Part shown: in pieces, positions 37,210 to 50,690 of the stretch
Layout: each line of letters begins with the position of its first letter
How positions within the stretch are numbered: the first letter of the stretch is position 1
Assembly: GCA_947579665.1 (NCBI GenBank)
Contig: OX388345.1
Coordinates: forward strand, 57,713,454 to 57,777,453
Length of the DNA stretch: 64,000 nt
Origin: Sympetrum striolatum
Taxonomy: Eukaryota > Arthropoda > Insecta > Odonata > Libellulidae
Direction of reading: 5' to 3'
Program-made: the position numbers and the translations under genes
The notes under the pieces: generated by a model
Seen by the model: the letters and a program-made list of their open reading frames with translations, nothing else
The model's database searches: none
What the model was told of the DNA's origin: nothing

Positions 37210-39730
37210 CACGAGCTTACTCATAAGACGACAATGCTGCTCTGTTTGCCGCAAGAATGTAAGCATGAGCCATGCTCTCTTCAAGGCCTCCTCGCTGGGT
37301 TCAATGGAACTCCCTGGTCAGCCGAGGATTTTTCTACCGTTCTCCCATTATTTTATGACATAACTGCACTTATTTTGATGAGGGGACGGACAACAGCGTT
37401 TCCCTCACCACTCATTCCGAGTCAGCGAAAAAAATGAACGCGAAATGTGCCGATCGGCGAGCGGGGCAGACTACCTTGTTGAAGGACGCCCAGGCGTTGA
37501 ACTCTTTTTCGTAATGTGTCGCAACGACTCGTTTTTTGCGGGTGTCCCATTCATTCCGTCTTTGTCATGCTTAGATGCTGAAGGGTGAGTCAACGTCAAG
37601 GGGCGTTGCACGCGAGGGAAATCCTAAAAACCTGAGGAATCGCGTCCTCCTCGCAGAGCGATTAATACCCGTCAAGTATGCAGCCAGAGGAATAATCGTT
37701 CATAAAAAGGCGATTAATAAACCTATTAAATGTTATCGAGTTCGCAAAAAGGTTGTATCCTCGGGCTTGTCACGTTGGACGGGTCGTGTTCACGGAGAAT
37801 GATTTATCCTGCAGTTAATTTTTATTGGAGAGGATACATAACTCCTTCCTGATTGGATAACGGAGAAGTTAATAATTCATCGTATGGCTAATCCTTACGA
37901 TTGAGAAAAAAGACTAGTAGATGTAAATGTATTCCGTATCGGATGGGCATTTTGTAATGCCTCCTGTAATGGCTTCTACCGAGAGGTATTACTGCCTCGG
38001 TGTTAACATAATTTAATGCCGTCGATTCACTTCGTTAATTGCCCTTCCATGAGCAGATAAGTGATTTTTTGCCTTGTTATGAATACATTCAAGACTTACA
38101 CACTCGAACAAAATCATGGTGATCCGGTTTTCAAAACACAAGGTACGACCAAGGTAGCTAATGTTTCAGGCATGATATGGAAATGAGTATCATGTGTTTA
38201 TCATTCAACTGCATTTCGTGTCGTCAAATATGGTCAAGTATGTCGTCTGATTTTTAATTGCTATAGTTTAAATACAGCATACCCTAATGCGTTGAAATAT
38301 TTGATCAAACTATTTAAAAGTCAAATATAAATTCAATGATAAGTTTAATATTTTTGAAAGATTGCATGGCAAGTAAGATTTGAAAGACTTTACACGAAGA
38401 CTGGCTCCAACTTTTTTAAAGTTTTATTTATTTATTTATTATTCGAAACTACAAATAGGCACAAGGCCAGGTGGTAGTCATATCATATTTTAAATCTGTT
38501 TTTTAAGTTTCCCCACATCTAGAATTAAAAAAATTAAATCTTCTCCAATTTGGGATTATTAAGGCAAATCTGAGCCATTATACATATATTAATCAAAAGC
38601 TTGTTAGGAGATGCAAAAGTTTGGCATGTAAGAAGTCATAACTGAATCTACAAAACGTGCGGCTTGCCTACCGGGCATCGTGAAGTACTCTCAGACCTGA
38701 ATTGAATTAGTTATGCACTCGCTGTTGTGAGGCAATATCAGAAGAATTATCATCGGAATGGCAGATTTTATAATCGGAAAGGTTCCTCATATAGTTAACG
38801 ATTTCTATGTCGTTACTCATATTATAACTATTTTGAATTAATGACGTCGAGTATTTAGAGCCAAAAATTACACCCATAAAAATAATTTCACTTAAAAGAC
38901 AAGAAAATGTGGTACTACGATATTCAATTCTCTGGCGAGATAATCATATTCAGAAGTTGCACTTATAAATTTGCATGTTTAGGAAATATCCAATATAAAT
39001 CAACATCCAACCTAACCCTCTACCTCTATTTTTTTCAGAATAAGCGCCAGTTGAAGTTCATCATAGACTTAAAATTCTTATTGTTCTATGAAATGTATCT
39101 AATATAGCTTCTCTTCTTAATGAGTTTTGAAAGTATCTCACCCAAATGAAAGCAAAAAATAGAATAGAATATCTACTCACAAAAATTAATTAATTCGGAG
39201 AATGCAAGAAGAAAATTGATACAGACCAAAGTACAAAACATACTACTTCAAAATTTAGAAAGTTCATTGAAAATATAATGTAAAATTTATCATGTATAAT
39301 CAGATTATGAATCAAGGATTAAGGCCATTCTTCTCTCTGAATCAATTTAGTCCTCACGCAAAAGTGATACAAAAAATGGCAATGACATCTTAATGTAAGT
39401 AAATGCTCCGTCGCTAACTTCTTCGAACGAGAACAATTTCATCAAAATGACTTGTAAATTATCATCTATAAAATAAATGGAATGCATAGATATTGCAGAT
39501 TCAATTGAATACCTTGAGATCAATCTCGCAATCAATGTAAATCGGAGCACACGTGTTCAAAAATTCTGCGGTGTAGCAATTAAAAAGCACGACTTTCTAA
39601 AGAGCGATGAAAAGCTGAGAGAGTGATATCAAATCACATACGTCAGGCCCTACTGGAATATATGGTGAATATATGAGATCCAGTAAGTAAATTTTATACG
39701 CGGGAAATATCCATTCATTCATCGAGCTAA
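37210..39730. other. Background; GC-richer patch at 37.2-37.8 kb
   Basis: Frames at 37234-37437 and 37575-37802 are unrecognised. At about 38422-38442 a (TTTA)n run precedes GCACAAGGCCAGGTGG; on the minus strand this would read as a LINE-like 3' end with an ATAA tail, but it is too short to assign. Confidence 0.45.
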
Positions 39731-40141
39731 ATGAATCAAACCCCTCATTCTTTTCAACGGGACGGAGGAGATCACTGTGTAAAACGAAAGACGAAACGAA
39801 ATTCCACGCTCATCACCAATTTTACCGTTTTTTCTCCCCTGGAATCGCACAGTTTAACCTTCGACCAAACCTTGAAAAGTGAACCAAATATCCACAATCC
39901 CTCCCTGCCAATCCCTCACCACGGTGAAAAACTTACGGACAATGGCCGTCCAGCGAGAGTTACCCCCGCGTCGAATCGAACCAAAGCAAATGCCAGGGGA
40001 TCAATGGAGTGTACATGTCCACGGAGGCAGTATTGGGATGAGCGAAGAGAAGTAGATGTACGTGGCGAAAACTCCGGATTCGATCCGGAGATCTCTCGGA
40101 AGCATAAACAAATCCTCCAAAAGGTAAACGCCGAACCGTGA
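39731..40141 (+). other. 136-codon open frame, gene status doubtful
   Basis: One of the longer frames in the window. The product would be hydrophilic, rich in Arg, Lys, Asn, Pro and Ser, with no signal peptide, membrane segment or recognised domain. There is no Kozak-like or splice context that supports it. Composition could arise by chance in this GC-richer patch. Function unknown. Confidence 0.12.
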
Positions 40142-40299
40142 ATCGAGGGAATTATCGATGGGATGAGTTTATTTGGTGAGAGTACTGGAAGTGGCTGGAA
40201 ACGAAGGAAAGGAGTAATCCAGATAAAGAGGAAAAAGCAGCGAAAGAGGGAAGAAAGAGAAATTTCCGTCCTACCCTAGCAAAAAGCATCCAATGGTTC

Positions 40300-40660
40300 G
40301 AAAGGCCCTCTTAGAGAAGGTACTGTCTGTGAAGCATTCAGCCGGAAGGCCGATTGGTGCCTCGCATCTGATATAAGCTACTAAGAGGAATGAGGTTTAC
40401 TGGGCAGGATGAGGATTAAAGTGGTTTGCCATTGTTTTCCTCACTGTGCCCGAATTCTACAAGCGGAATATGTATACGCAACTGAAGCACAATGACTCTA
40501 CGAGTAACACTTTTCTTATCAGTCCATCAGGAGCGACCATGATCAGTGCAATTATCCACTCATACCTCAGTAGCTTGTATTTTATCACAACTATGATGAA
40601 TTCTGTGACAGTAATAAATGAAAGATACATTTTACTCCATCCTGTATGAATATATTCCTG
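40300..40660 (+). repeat. Possible interspersed repeat with GTGGTTTGCCATTG block
   Basis: GGATGAGGATTAAAGTGGTT followed by TGCCATTGTTTTCCTCACTG (about 40407-40446) resembles a block I associate with dispersed insect repeats. I cannot define ends, class or a second copy in the window. Confidence 0.25.
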
Positions 40661-43600
40661 TCATCCGAATGTGATAGCAAGAACAGAAGAAGATACATCA
40701 ACATCTTTCTGCCCGATTTTATGGCCAAATTCTTTTTCTATCGCCAATAAGGTTTTGAAAAACTAGACTCCCTCCAACCGCATTACCCCAAAAGGTTTCA
40801 GCAAAGACGGACATGGTACAACCTCAGAGAAGATATCCTAAAACTATTACCTTATAACAATTATAATTTAATTTTAAGGAAATAATGTTCCACACAAGGG
40901 TTTGAGGTGCACTATAAATTTTAATATACATTATGAATTGCTACTTTAGATACCTTTGATATTCAAGCTTTCTTAAGGCCCTTGATAACTGTGTGTATTG
41001 TTACAAACAAATATTTTTTCTTGACAAAGATTTTGTATTATATCACTCCGGTCACTCTGCTAATTGCTTACTTGATCGACGGCGTGGTAAACCGTCATCC
41101 GGTCCTACCAAAGTTGAAGATTCCGAAAAGCACATCATTTATTACCAACGGATGAGCCTAAAGAGTAAAATGACAATTAGAATGGAGCGAAAATTAGGGA
41201 AAATACGCGATAATGGATAAAATCCTACTCATCTAGTAAGGAAATACGGAAGAGATGCAGAAAAGCGGAGGAGAGGTGGCCTCCTAGCGGAGAGAAAGAG
41301 ACAGCCCAGAGGGAGAGGAGTCCAGAGAGGAGCAAGGAGACAAAGAAATATCGAGTGAAGAGGATGAAAAAGATAGTGAAGGCGCAGATGGAGCGGAGAT
41401 AGGAAGAGTAAAAACATGAGAAGTCCTCTAGGGAAAAATGGTCGTGAAGTATGAGGGAGAGGAAGGACTTAGTGGAAGACGAAGATACAAAGGGGTATGA
41501 ATGATGAAAAGGAACGAAGGAAAAAAGAATCTCCCGGGATGAGCTGTTGGAGCTTTGGAAGGGGAATGTAAACCGACTCTTCTCTGTTGCCTAGGGTGAT
41601 GGAGAATGGAGCAGGAATTGTAAAAGGAAGTCCATGAATTATGGCAATACTTCACGACCTTTCTTGCTCCTCACTTAGCTGGACTCGCCGCGCATAAAAC
41701 CTTATCCTATTAAATTTCGCTAGATTAATGCCTATCCACCAAAGAATAAAATTGCTGTAAACTCTGTACAAGTATTTCAAGTTTATAAGTGCTTGCAGCG
41801 AATTATTTACATGTGCATAAATTTGAAATATTCATAGTTATCATTGATAATTATAATTTTTGAAACTTCTTAATACGCAATAAATTTAAAAGATAAAGAT
41901 AAAAATTAAGATATATCAATTGAATAATTTTTTTATAATTTTCAGTTGATGTGTACCATTTTGATAAACCATTATGCCTTCTTATAGCATCATAGGTCAC
42001 TCGAACTAAGTTTTTGAGACACAACTTATCCTAATTTTTAATACCAAAAAAAGAACTTTGAGTAAATTATTATGATTCTCTTTGTAGCTTCTTATAGTGC
42101 AGTGCACTCCTTTATTAATCTAAGCTGTAACTTTTCAAAAGTTATTCTTCAGTAAAGTAGTCTTGGTGTGTTATGGACTAAGTGTTTTATACATTTAGCT
42201 TAATGATGTTTCGCTGTAAAATTGGTCCTAAACAGCCAAGCTTAACTACACCCAAGAACTGCAATCATGTGCACTGTATTAATAAAATGATAAAAAATGT
42301 TTTCCAAGAATCAGGCCTGCGCACATTTAATTTTTTTTTAAACGTCAAATAAAACCTTAGAATAAAAGTAAAGTGCTTCATTAATTATGGATAACTGATC
42401 ACTCTCTACTTAGAATGTTAGTATTATCTATTCAGAAGTAATCATGATCGTTATGGTTTTTCCACGAAAACTGTATCTTAAAATTGTATGAACAGTCTTG
42501 CATAAGGCGCACTTTGCATACAAATTTTATTTTAATGAGAACCTCTGCACCCTTTTAATTTTTTGCAATTTTTCAGTAATGTATTCTAATCGCACCGATG
42601 CAATTATCATTGCAACCTATACATTTCAGCCATAATATATTCTCCATTGATTTAAAACTGCGGAATTCCGTCTTGTAACTACTAAAATCTGCTTCGACAA
42701 AAATCTAAAATGCTTTGAAAAGAACGATCTTTGCTATCGCACAGTGAGAGTGAAATGTTCCAGCGTTGGTGGAAGGAAAGAAGAGAGTCAGAGCCTGGGA
42801 ATGCGGCGATAGAACGACCTTGACCATCGTTTTCCATCCGACGCTGTTTAACCCCTTCGGATGCTCTCATCTTATTACCGAATTAAATTCTTCGTCCCCT
42901 ACTCACCCCGATTATAAAACTTCGTCTTGCGATCCGCTCACTTTCCTTATGATTTGTCGCTTTCCGGTTTCACAGCGGAAATCCTGGTGCAATCACTTCT
43001 ATAAAAGTGACTTCGTCACGGGCAATCGTGGGCTGGTGTCACAGGGCATGAACTCCGGTGACGCTTTTTTCCTTTCTCAGTACTCATAACATGGGTGTCG
43101 CTGCTGTTGCGAGAAAATTTGATGTCGGCGATTCAATGGAAGCCGGGGTCCTTAGGTTCTCTCCTGATTTAGTGTTGACATGTCTGGAAAATTCTGGTGA
43201 AAATCTTCCTTACTTCCTACTTTGTGCGCAGAAATCCCTTCCATTTATAGGGTTTCGCTAATAATTAGTCGTACCAAAACTTTTCCCGTCACCAGGAAGT
43301 AATCATGAAATCAACTTTCATCTAAATCTTCATTAACACCCTACCAACCACCTTTTGACGTTAAGGAGTGGAGTAAATATCAAGAGTTCGAATCACTTCT
43401 TTAGTTTTAAGTAAGTAATTTGTTGCTATCGAGTACCATTGTGGGTGAGAATGTATTCTTATAACAAGTTGTCTTGATATATATTTGTTGGACTTTTCTT
43501 AACATTTTCAGCCTATGTTGTTAGAGTTATTTAGTAGCTTTTCTGCAATGAGATACGTTAAAGTTTTTCAAAATGAAATTTATTCATGAGGATCTTTATT

Positions 43601-46049
43601 CTTGCTTTACAAGGGGATTCATCCATTTGAAGCGTATGCTAATGTGTTATCACCTAAATACGATAGGAATAGATGATTAAAACTATGAAGCATTACTTTT
43701 GATGCAATTAGAACTTTTCCTGGGTGGGAAGAGGATCGTAAATCTCTTTATCACCAAGGAAATTATAATTTAAATAAATAATACAAAGAAATAAGGCATA
43801 GCCCCATATTGCTCATAACTTAGAATGTATTCAGAGTTGGGAAATATTTCAGAAAGGGAATTTGATTGTACTCTATAGAAAAATAGAATTCTTTGCTTTT
43901 TATGTATTACTTTTTTGAAATATCCGCCAACCATTATCCTTAGAGTATAACTATACATCGGTTTATATATTTAAATGGGCGCTATACTTAAAAGTTAATA
44001 AAACCCCGTTGTTGCAATTGATATAAATGTTGCTGATGATAAATAAAAAGCGGAATTTCAGTTTATTGTAAATCTTTCATCCTTTAAATTTTCTAGAATA
44101 TTCCCTAACTTTATTTTGAGATTCTTTATAATAGCCACCGATTAGAATTACGTTAGATTTCTTCTTATTTTTTCAAATTGTCCTTTCTAACACTACTACT
44201 AAGGAAGCTTATGCTGTGAAGAAATTTAAGATATTTAGATACTACAGTAAATTTTTATTCCTACTGTTATTTCTTATTAATATTATTTATGCATTTAATT
44301 GAATTAATTATCCTTGGTTTCATGTCGATGGAGATTGGAAGTCGTGATACTTGCTTCGGTAAAAAAATACATCAAGTACGAGCGTGAAGAGGGCGTATTA
44401 GCAGAGACAGAGCGGTCTTCATCAGCATACGAAACGGGTCCCGTCCGGGTCACGGGTAATATTTTTTCGCTTCTGTTGTATCATGAGGACCATCAATACT
44501 CGACCGTACCTCCCATCCTCTTATTTATAACCGTGAGGACTCTATTAAGGTGGGACTCGTGACTCATTGGGGAAGATCGTGAATATTTTTTCTTCCTTCG
44601 CCTCAAACGATCAATTTTGCATAACTGTAACTTTTTCCTCGAATTAAGTCATCGACTTCCGCGGAAATTCTCCGGACGATGAGTTGTCGAGATAACGGGT
44701 CGACGGGGGTAAAGTAATTACGCGGAGTTGTTATATTAAAGAGGGACTATTTAAGAAAGTGCTCCTTCATCAAACTGCTGTTGGTTTGGCGTTATCTTTC
44801 GTCATAATCTCTGAGGATGCATTAATTGGTTCCTTCAAACATGTCATCGATCATATCATACAGTTGGTCATCAATGAAGAAATTACACCTCCGTCGATGG
44901 GGAAATTTATCTTAAAACACACCTTACTATTATAAAGTAAACCATAGAATCATCTACCAATCGCTAGAAATTTATTCTTAGTACAAATTAATTTGATCAG
45001 GATCTCCAATTCCATCTACCCTTTCATACAGCACTATCTTTCTTAATTGTATCATTAGTAGAGTAATTGAAAGAAAATATAAAACGCCTTTCCCGCTCAA
45101 TATGTAGAAAATTATCGATTTCAACGATATATGACCAAAATTGGAGTAAATACGAGGTAAACCCGTTTGACCAGAGAAAGATATAGATTTCATCAAATTT
45201 GCAGGTCCTCTTCCGATTTAATTCCCTTCCTCTCTACAAGTATTTCGTATTTTCAAATTACTATTATAGTATTGCTTTTTCAGGACTAGAAATTCAAGAG
45301 CAAAAGCAAATGCCCAAAGCATATCACTAAGATGGAGTAAAAAGCTACTCATACGCTAGTGAAGTTAAGCTTTAGAAAAAATAAGGATAATTTTAAGAAG
45401 AAGAACATTAGTTACGCTGTACTTTTTATCTCATTAGAACGTTACAATTTATAACGCAGTTCTCTGAGATCAAAGTTTATTTAAAATCTTTTGCTGTCAC
45501 CATTCTGGCTTTCATGCCGCATTTTTAATAATAATCTTATTGTATGATGATGAATTAAACATTGAACTATCGAAGAAAAACCAGCGATTTTCTTTCTTGC
45601 TAAATTTATGCATAATAATAAATATCAAAAATGAGTAGACGTTAAAATAAAACGTGCTTATTATTTTTCGATGACGATTTTATTATTTTTCACGAATTTG
45701 CTCTCATACCCTCTCTGTATTGTAATGAGTTAGATGTTAAAAATTAACCCCTTCAAAGAAATTTTCGCCTTCATCCAAATTTACAGTTTCAAATTAAAAT
45801 TAAAAATTTTAATAAGCTTATAATCCTTCTCTGTTAACCCTTACGCTAATGCAGGACATGATATGATTAGGTAGAGGGTGTTTCAACCTATATTAGACCA
45901 GAGAGGGATATAAATTCATCCAAAAGTATCCTGATTATGTCTTAATGGGTTCACATGTTTCTTTGTAAACGCTCGTTATATATTATATACAGTTGTCTTT
46001 CTGAAAAACATGCCTGGAAAACATAATATTTAATTAATGTTTTTATTCG
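40661..46049. other. Background; purine-rich tract 41.22-41.58, GC-richer patches 42.7-43.3 and 44.3-44.7 kb
   Basis: The 41.22-41.58 kb segment is almost unbroken purine on the plus strand, so several frames there read as low-complexity Arg/Glu/Gly peptides. Near 43000 TATAAAAG is followed by the small hairpin GTGACTTCGTCAC. No protein, RNA or transposon was recognised. The 107-codon frame at 42766-43089 lacks any motif. Confidence 0.5.
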
Positions 46050-46055
46050 GTTCAC

Positions 46056-46240
46056 AATAATAATAATAATAAAGGACTTTATTCAGGGCGAGATTGAGAC
46101 TATCAGTCTCTTCTTATACCGAACCCTAACCACAAACTTAGTCAGCTCGAAATTGATTTGCCGCCAAACCGCATAAGATGTCGAAAATAACGGTGTAATC
46201 ATTTTGGGATTTTGAAATCGGCAATCAGTTGGATACTGCG
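46056..46240 (-). mobile_element. LINE or SINE 3' end with ATT tail
   Basis: On the minus strand the sequence reads AAGAAGAGACTGATAGTCTC, then CGCCCTGAATAAAGTCC and a run of TTATTATTATT ending near 46056. AATAAAGTCC plus an ATT microsatellite is the usual 3' end of L2/CR1-type LINEs and of SINEs that borrow their tails. AGACTGATAGTCT forms a small hairpin just before the end. No coding part is recognisable upstream, so this is a strongly 5'-truncated copy. Confidence 0.55.
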
Positions 46241-48785
46241 CATATTCTTGAGGAGGCAAACATTACCGCGCACCAGGGATTACGTGGCAAAGAACTCTTT
46301 TGGGAAAGGGAAGAAGGAGAGATGGAGTAGATCGGTCACGGCAAGCGCGTGACCGCCGAAGCTTGAAGGACGTATCTGCGGATGACCGTTGACCATCTTT
46401 TTATTCGGCAGTTTTGTCGCCACCCCTGCGTGTCTAAAAGGAATCGGGGTACACTCAAATCGATTCCCATTGAGCGTAACCTTCTCTATGCTGGGCTGTC
46501 AGCTATTCATTTACCTAACTTTGACGTAAACAATTTGTAGGACAGCTTTTACCTTATTATGCAATTTTTAACGCTAAATTTCAACTAATGATGTCCAGAA
46601 GGAGTTTTAAATTTATCGAACTAATTTTTTACTTGATGCCAATGTACACCTGGATGACTGTTTATTGAAGAGACATGCTTTATCGAAGGAGATGATTGGT
46701 TAAGCATTACCTTTTTAATAGACAATATTCACCTGTGGTGGTTTAATGAAAAAAGGTGGGTGAAAAGTTACATTTAAAATTAAATGTTACGCAAACTAAT
46801 AAATGAAAAAACTAAGCAAAAGTTTCGCGTTTACAGGTTATTTGTGCGCGGAAAATTCTAAAGATTCTTCATAATTTAAAATTTCCTAGATTATTAATCG
46901 AACAGAAAAGTCGAAAACAACATCAATTTTTAGCAGAATGATTAAGAAATAAAGATTAATTTTCATTATTTCCAGCTTAATTTTGATGAGGAAATGCACT
47001 CCAAATTATTCTTGAGATTCACGGTCAACTAGCGCAATCAGCGCTGCGGCTCTAACTGGAACTTGTTTATTCACTAAAAAATAGTCATTAAAATAACAAA
47101 AATATACCCGTGAAATTTATAAATATTATTATATATTACATATATTGCTGTAAATACATAAACATCTTTAAATTTTTCACGATTCACTTTTACTGGATAA
47201 TCTTATCAAGTGCCCTCCAAATTGATTGGCTACTTCTCTTTACTTCCTATGTTTTACATTGGAATAACCGGATTTAAAACATTTTTCATCGTATTATTTA
47301 AAAATTTGGCTTCCATTACTTTTGGACTTATCCTATGCGTTTATATTCAGAAGCTTCCTTTCAAATCCATCCAATATTTTTCACTTTCGAAGAACCAGTT
47401 GAAGCAATTTTTCTCGGTTCTTTGCCATGCATAAAATTAAACGACAATAACTGTAAAAATCTTCACGTAATACCTCACAGCGGGCAACGGTCATGAAATT
47501 CGATCTAATGAAAGACCACCTCATCAATTTATTTTCGAGAATTTATACTCGCGCTCTACTTCAGCAAAATTATTCGTCGGCTACTAATATTTAACAGGCC
47601 TGTAAATGAAATATTACGAACGGAGCAATTCATTTTGGCAATAAACAAAATCCATTACGGTATTTAGCGAAGCATTAACAAATTTAAGTTTGATATGTTC
47701 GCCTTCACTTTAATTGCTTTAAGACACACCCTTAACAGCCTTTAATGCCAAGTTTACGTTTAACTGTTACTTTATGTTCTATCAATTTTAAAATTATAAG
47801 CTTTATTGTTCAAAAGTAACTAATTTAACTAGGTAGGTTAAAATTTCCTCCTGTTACGATTTAATGATAGATGAAATAAGAGAGAAGACTGCTTAATACG
47901 AATGGGTATGGAAATAATCCAAATTTTTAATGGTTTCCAATTAGGTTTTATAAATATGTAGCTATATGGATATTCTACCATATACTGTAGCATATTTGAC
48001 TCAAATGATGCATCTTATTTAAATTTTTATTTAAAATATATGTAGTGCATCTTTCATATATTTTATTAATAGTGTAATTAACCTGTACAGCCAACTGGAG
48101 TTTTTGGAGGGGCTTCCCTTCCCGATTTTGGCAAATACCATGTATCATATGGCTTAAAACTATTTTTTTATGTTCCTGTCAAAATTTTCCACCTGCCCAG
48201 AAGGCCAACTTGCAGCGTAACTTTAAATAAATAAATATGACGCAATGAGTGAACGAACCCTAAAATCTAAGTTAATCAGCCTAAATATTTATATCAGTAT
48301 AAGTCTTTTATTAAGTATTGGCTTCTTAAATGAATCCTACTTATTTACTCTTGGTTCATAAAAAACTCAGTAAATACCACGGTTCGGTATCCCCTTTATA
48401 GAGTTGGAAGCACACCTTTATTCCGGAAATCTCCGCGTCTTGCTGCTGTCTTCCAGCTAACACTGTCCAACCCTTATCCGAAGCAATTTGTTCATGTGGG
48501 ATGCTTTATGGTCCCCCGAGCTAAGAGCGAGGCTACGGAATTAATCTTAATATACATCAAAAAGCGTTTAATTCCACTCCAAATGCAGCCGATAAATTAG
48601 GCGGCTTCTAACGATTACACGCCGAGACCGTGAACATTCCTAGAGACGGGTTCGGTGAAGCGAACGGCCGGTGAGAAAGAGAAGGTGCTCTCGTAATTTT
48701 TCCTAGCATAATCAATTTTCAATTAGTCGCCTCCCCCTTGAGGTAGGTTTAGAAATTATTAGAGGAATTCATCACCGAAAGGTCA
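46241..48785. other. AT-rich background
   Basis: No gene or RNA recognised. The 74-codon frame at 47210-47434 is hydrophobic and AT-driven. Confidence 0.5.
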
Positions 48786-48810
48786 CTGCACTGGCGTAAC
48801 TAGGAACACG
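48786..48810 (+). mobile_element. Possible hAT transposon end
   Basis: CACTGGCGTAACTAGGAA differs by one base from CAGTGGCGTAACTAGG, a terminal inverted repeat I associate with hAT-type elements in many animals. No matching inverted end or transposase was found nearby. Confidence 0.3.
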
Positions 48811-49346
48811 CGCGATTTGGGTAACCCGGAGCGGTTCGTATTAGATCGGAGATGGGCGTTTTTATGATACCATTAGGTAACGGAGGGCGGATTATGAGAC
48901 GAAGGTATGGAGAGTTCGTGAGAAGCTAAGGTCCTGAGGTAGAAAAGGGCGTGGTGCTCTCCGCGATAGACGGGTCAATGAGCGGCCGGGATGAAAGGGT
49001 TTTTTGGATGCTGTGAACACATTTCGTATTTTCCAGACCGGACTTCGGTTTCTTTTGAGGGGAATGGAAAGAGATGCAGCCTCACATTCGGAGCTGAATT
49101 TCAAGCGTTACGTTTTGAAGTTTTCCGGAAATTGTGTGTTAGAACGAGTGAACTGTGAACATTTAAATGAATTGGAATTTATTCCGTCGGGTGCATTAAC
49201 ACACTGCGCAGAAATCACCACAACAAAGTCTGCCGGATACACGTGAATGGAAATTATTATCTTGCGGTTTTTTGGGAGGTCTGACTAACGGATTGTATTC
49301 CTCACCACATAGCTCTGTATATTTTACTGTACTATAAGTACAGTAA
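48811..49346. other. GC-richer patch, no gene called
   Basis: Opposing frames at 48892-49104 (minus) and 49004-49246 (plus) overlap and have no recognised content. AAGTACAGTAAG next to GTACTATAAG at about 49328-49347 gives a short palindrome just before the SINE. Confidence 0.4.
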
Positions 49347-49480
49347 GGGGCTCCAGGATAGCTATGTGGACAGCTCGTATGCCTTTGGGTGAAAGTGGTC
49401 CCGGGTTTGATTCCCGATGGGAGCCAATGTGCAGAATGACCGAAGCTGTAGAAGCACTATTAATAATACTACTATACTAC
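49347..49480 (+). mobile_element. tRNA-derived SINE, full-length copy
   Basis: The head starts GGGGCTCC and closes with GGGAGCC, a tRNA acceptor stem with one mismatch. TAGCTATGTGG (49359-49369) fits box A and GGTTTGATTCC (49404-49414) fits box B with one change (C to T). The body GAAGCTGTAGAAGCACTATTA leads to an AATACTACTATACTAC tail. The same head, body and tail occur at 55464, and a decayed version at 4667. The internal pol III promoter looks nearly intact. No convincing target-site duplication is visible. Confidence 0.85.
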
Positions 49481-50690
49481 TTAGAAATATCTGCAAGTAG
49501 CATCTCTATTGTGCGCAAAAATAACCATTAAGAATCAAGGTGCTCGATACTGCGTCTAATCTTGAATAATAATTGTCCTGATTTCAATTATGCAGGAGTA
49601 TTGTTAATCTTCAATCTTCATCATAGGTTTCGCGCAAGTTATGGATATTAGTGGTAATTATATATTCAGCTTTAAATAGAATTCAGCTTTGAAGAGAAGT
49701 AAATATTCAGCTTCGAATTTCATATTCACATTTTTATTTAATCATTAATTGACGGAGTCTTTTAGGTCCAGCGTTTACTAGTAGCTGGCACTTACAGAAA
49801 TCAGTTACCTAAGTATTATTTGTAAGCGGAAAATGGGAAATAGTCGTTTCAAATAAAAGAAAAACCAACTGAATTTTCATTAAGCTGCTAAATGACCCAC
49901 TTAAAGATCGCTGAGTGAGACTCGTACTTTTTGGTGATGCAAATTCACTTTACTCCTCGCTTTCACTTCGTTTATTTACTTTCGACTCGGCTGAAATGTC
50001 CTTTTGAAGTCCCTTCCGCCATTGGAAACCGACTTTTAAAAGAGCTTTTAAGAAGAGGTACGTGCTACTCTGGGCGTACGAAGTTGCAAAGAATATTTGA
50101 TAGCCGATGTAAGAAGCAAGAAATGCTGAATGCCACGAAAATCATTTTTGATGGTGTTCCGCTCAGTGTGCGATATACGATCCTCAAAAGTGGCAAAATA
50201 AGAATGGTATTAAAATTTGTTTACATTTACACCTCGAAAACCGTATGTGTGTGGTTTTAACGACTTACTCCACCGTAAGTGAGACATTGAGGCTTAAATA
50301 TCTTATAATTCAGGAATAAATCACATGCCTACACTCCTTCAGTTAACAAACTTCACCCCTGGCGTCGCACGAAATGACTTTATCTTCGAAATGTTTATGC
50401 GTGAAAAACATATTAGTGTAGTAATTCTCTTGGTTGGAATTTTTACTAGTTATATATATATAGGAACATTTTCTTTTCAATTATTTTCCGTTTACAGGAC
50501 TAATCGTTGCAAATTAGATATTTACTTTAGAATAACTTACTGAACGAAAAATGTCGTGATAAAAGTTATTGGTTGTATTAGCATCACATTTAAAATCATT
50601 GAATTGTTTTTAACTCGGTTACCGTTTATAAATGGTGTCTGGATCGCTAAACAAACCTAAAGAATAAAATATAAAAGTAAATTTCAGGAT
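49481..50690. other. AT-rich background
   Basis: Three ATTCAGCTT words lie at about 49666-49720. The 109-codon frame at 49931-50260 and the 72-codon frame at 50325-50543 have no recognised motif. Confidence 0.45.
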
